A DNA stretch of 13,970 bases, from positions 1-13,970 of the forward strand of contig CALAJG010000188.1 of NCBI GenBank assembly GCA_937923375.1, read 5' to 3'. The position numbers and the translations under genes were made by a program. The DNA comes from an uncultured Leucothrix sp. (GTDB lineage: Bacteria; Pseudomonadota; Gammaproteobacteria; Thiotrichales; Thiotrichaceae). Positions 13,744 through 13,970 of the stretch are shown here, piece by piece; within the stretch, counting starts at the first letter, position 1, and the number at the start of each line of letters is the position of its first letter. Under the pieces are notes generated by a model that made no database searches, was not told where the DNA came from, and worked only from the letters and a program-made list of their open reading frames with translations.

Positions 13744-13970
13744 TCAAGCTGCTCCGCGCTGCATGGTGCCGGCATTTTCTGCATTACCACCGCCAAGTGA
13801 TATTGGCTGATTAAGATAGTCTGGCATTGATTCACCTAAGATCTCATAGAGACGTTTGAGTTGGGAACGAAATAATAGATCAAAATCACGCACGCTGTCA
13901 GAGGCGTTATAATCACCAAACCACCAGAACCAATCAGATCCCTCACAAATGGCTAACTGTTTGCTCGCTT
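13744..13970 (-). CDS. Glycoside hydrolase family 57 protein, C-terminal end (runs off right edge)
   Basis: Seventy-four codons plus a TGA stop (13746-13744) are present. The peptide CEGSDWFWWFGDYNASDSV (8-26), then FDLLFRSQLKRLYEILGESMP, NQPISLGGG and GTMQRGAA at the end, matches what I remember of the C-terminus of the ~550-residue GH57 proteins often found beside glycogen genes in gammaproteobacteria. GH57 enzymes act on alpha-glucans as amylases, 4-alpha-glucanotransferases, amylopullulanases or branching enzymes. Which activity this one has cannot be told, because the catalytic Glu and Asp are outside the window. It is the first visible gene of the leftward operon, with its stop immediately followed by the malQ TTG start in the same frame. 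Translation of malQ by terminating ribosomes is therefore likely. Confidence 0.82.
   Translation of the reverse strand, partial: ASKQLAICEGSDWFWWFGDYNASDSVRDFDLLFRSQLKRLYEILGESMPDYLNQPISLGGGNAENAGTMQRGAA
13749..13755 (-). promoter_or_regulatory. Ribosome-binding site for the malQ TTG start
   Basis: GGAGCAG on the minus strand (13755 to 13749), within the last codons of the GH57 gene, has a 5-nt spacer to TTG13743. It supports independent initiation of malQ despite its zero distance from the upstream stop. Confidence 0.65.

Noticed and set aside
1..13970. Mobile elements, CRISPR, tRNA, prophage or defence genes
   Set aside because: No evenly spaced direct repeats, no transposase or integrase motifs, no cloverleaf and no recognisable defence domains were seen; gene content is housekeeping and glycogen metabolism.

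Overview
The window looks like an ordinary chromosomal stretch of a gammaproteobacterium. YchJ-like and YaeQ proteins, an E. coli-like GluRS with Cys98/Cys100/Cys125 at identical positions, and a GlgA/GlgB/GlgP set all point that way. Base composition is moderate (roughly mid-40s % G+C by eye) and looks even throughout. I see no integrase, transposase, tRNA, rRNA, CRISPR array or phage gene. The genus cannot be fixed from the sequence alone.

Left part (1-4514), small housekeeping and secreted proteins. A partial YugP-type membrane zinc peptidase reads leftward off the left edge, divergent from a rightward series: a YchJ-like SEC-C protein, an unrecognised two-helix membrane protein, YaeQ, an exported Sel1-repeat protein and a 95-residue exported protein of unknown role. 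A strong bidirectional terminator hairpin (3889-3917) separates these from a leftward exported protein with one FG-GAP-like calcium-loop motif. Middle (4709-6112): gltX, glutamyl-tRNA synthetase, reading rightward. gltX and glgP converge on a 90-bp gap almost filled by a 78-bp imperfect palindrome.

Right part (6203-13970), a leftward glycogen/alpha-glucan operon read in the order GH57 enzyme (3' end only) - malQ - glgB - glgA - glgP. The first four genes are packed with zero or negative spacing (stop directly abutting start, then two 4-nt overlaps), each start preceded by a clear ribosome-binding site; glgP follows after 61 bp. GlgA extends alpha-1,4 chains from ADP-glucose, GlgB makes alpha-1,6 branches, GlgP phosphorolyses the polymer, and MalQ and the GH57 enzyme rearrange or trim alpha-1,4 glucans. 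The ADP-glucose supplier glgC is not in the window and may lie upstream (right) of the GH57 gene.

No clearly novel system is visible. The items most worth a second look are the single in-frame TGA between the GH57 gene and malQ, the 78-bp palindrome between gltX and glgP, three abutting hairpins in front of the small exported-protein gene, and the high share of TTG/GTG starts (5 of 11 complete genes).
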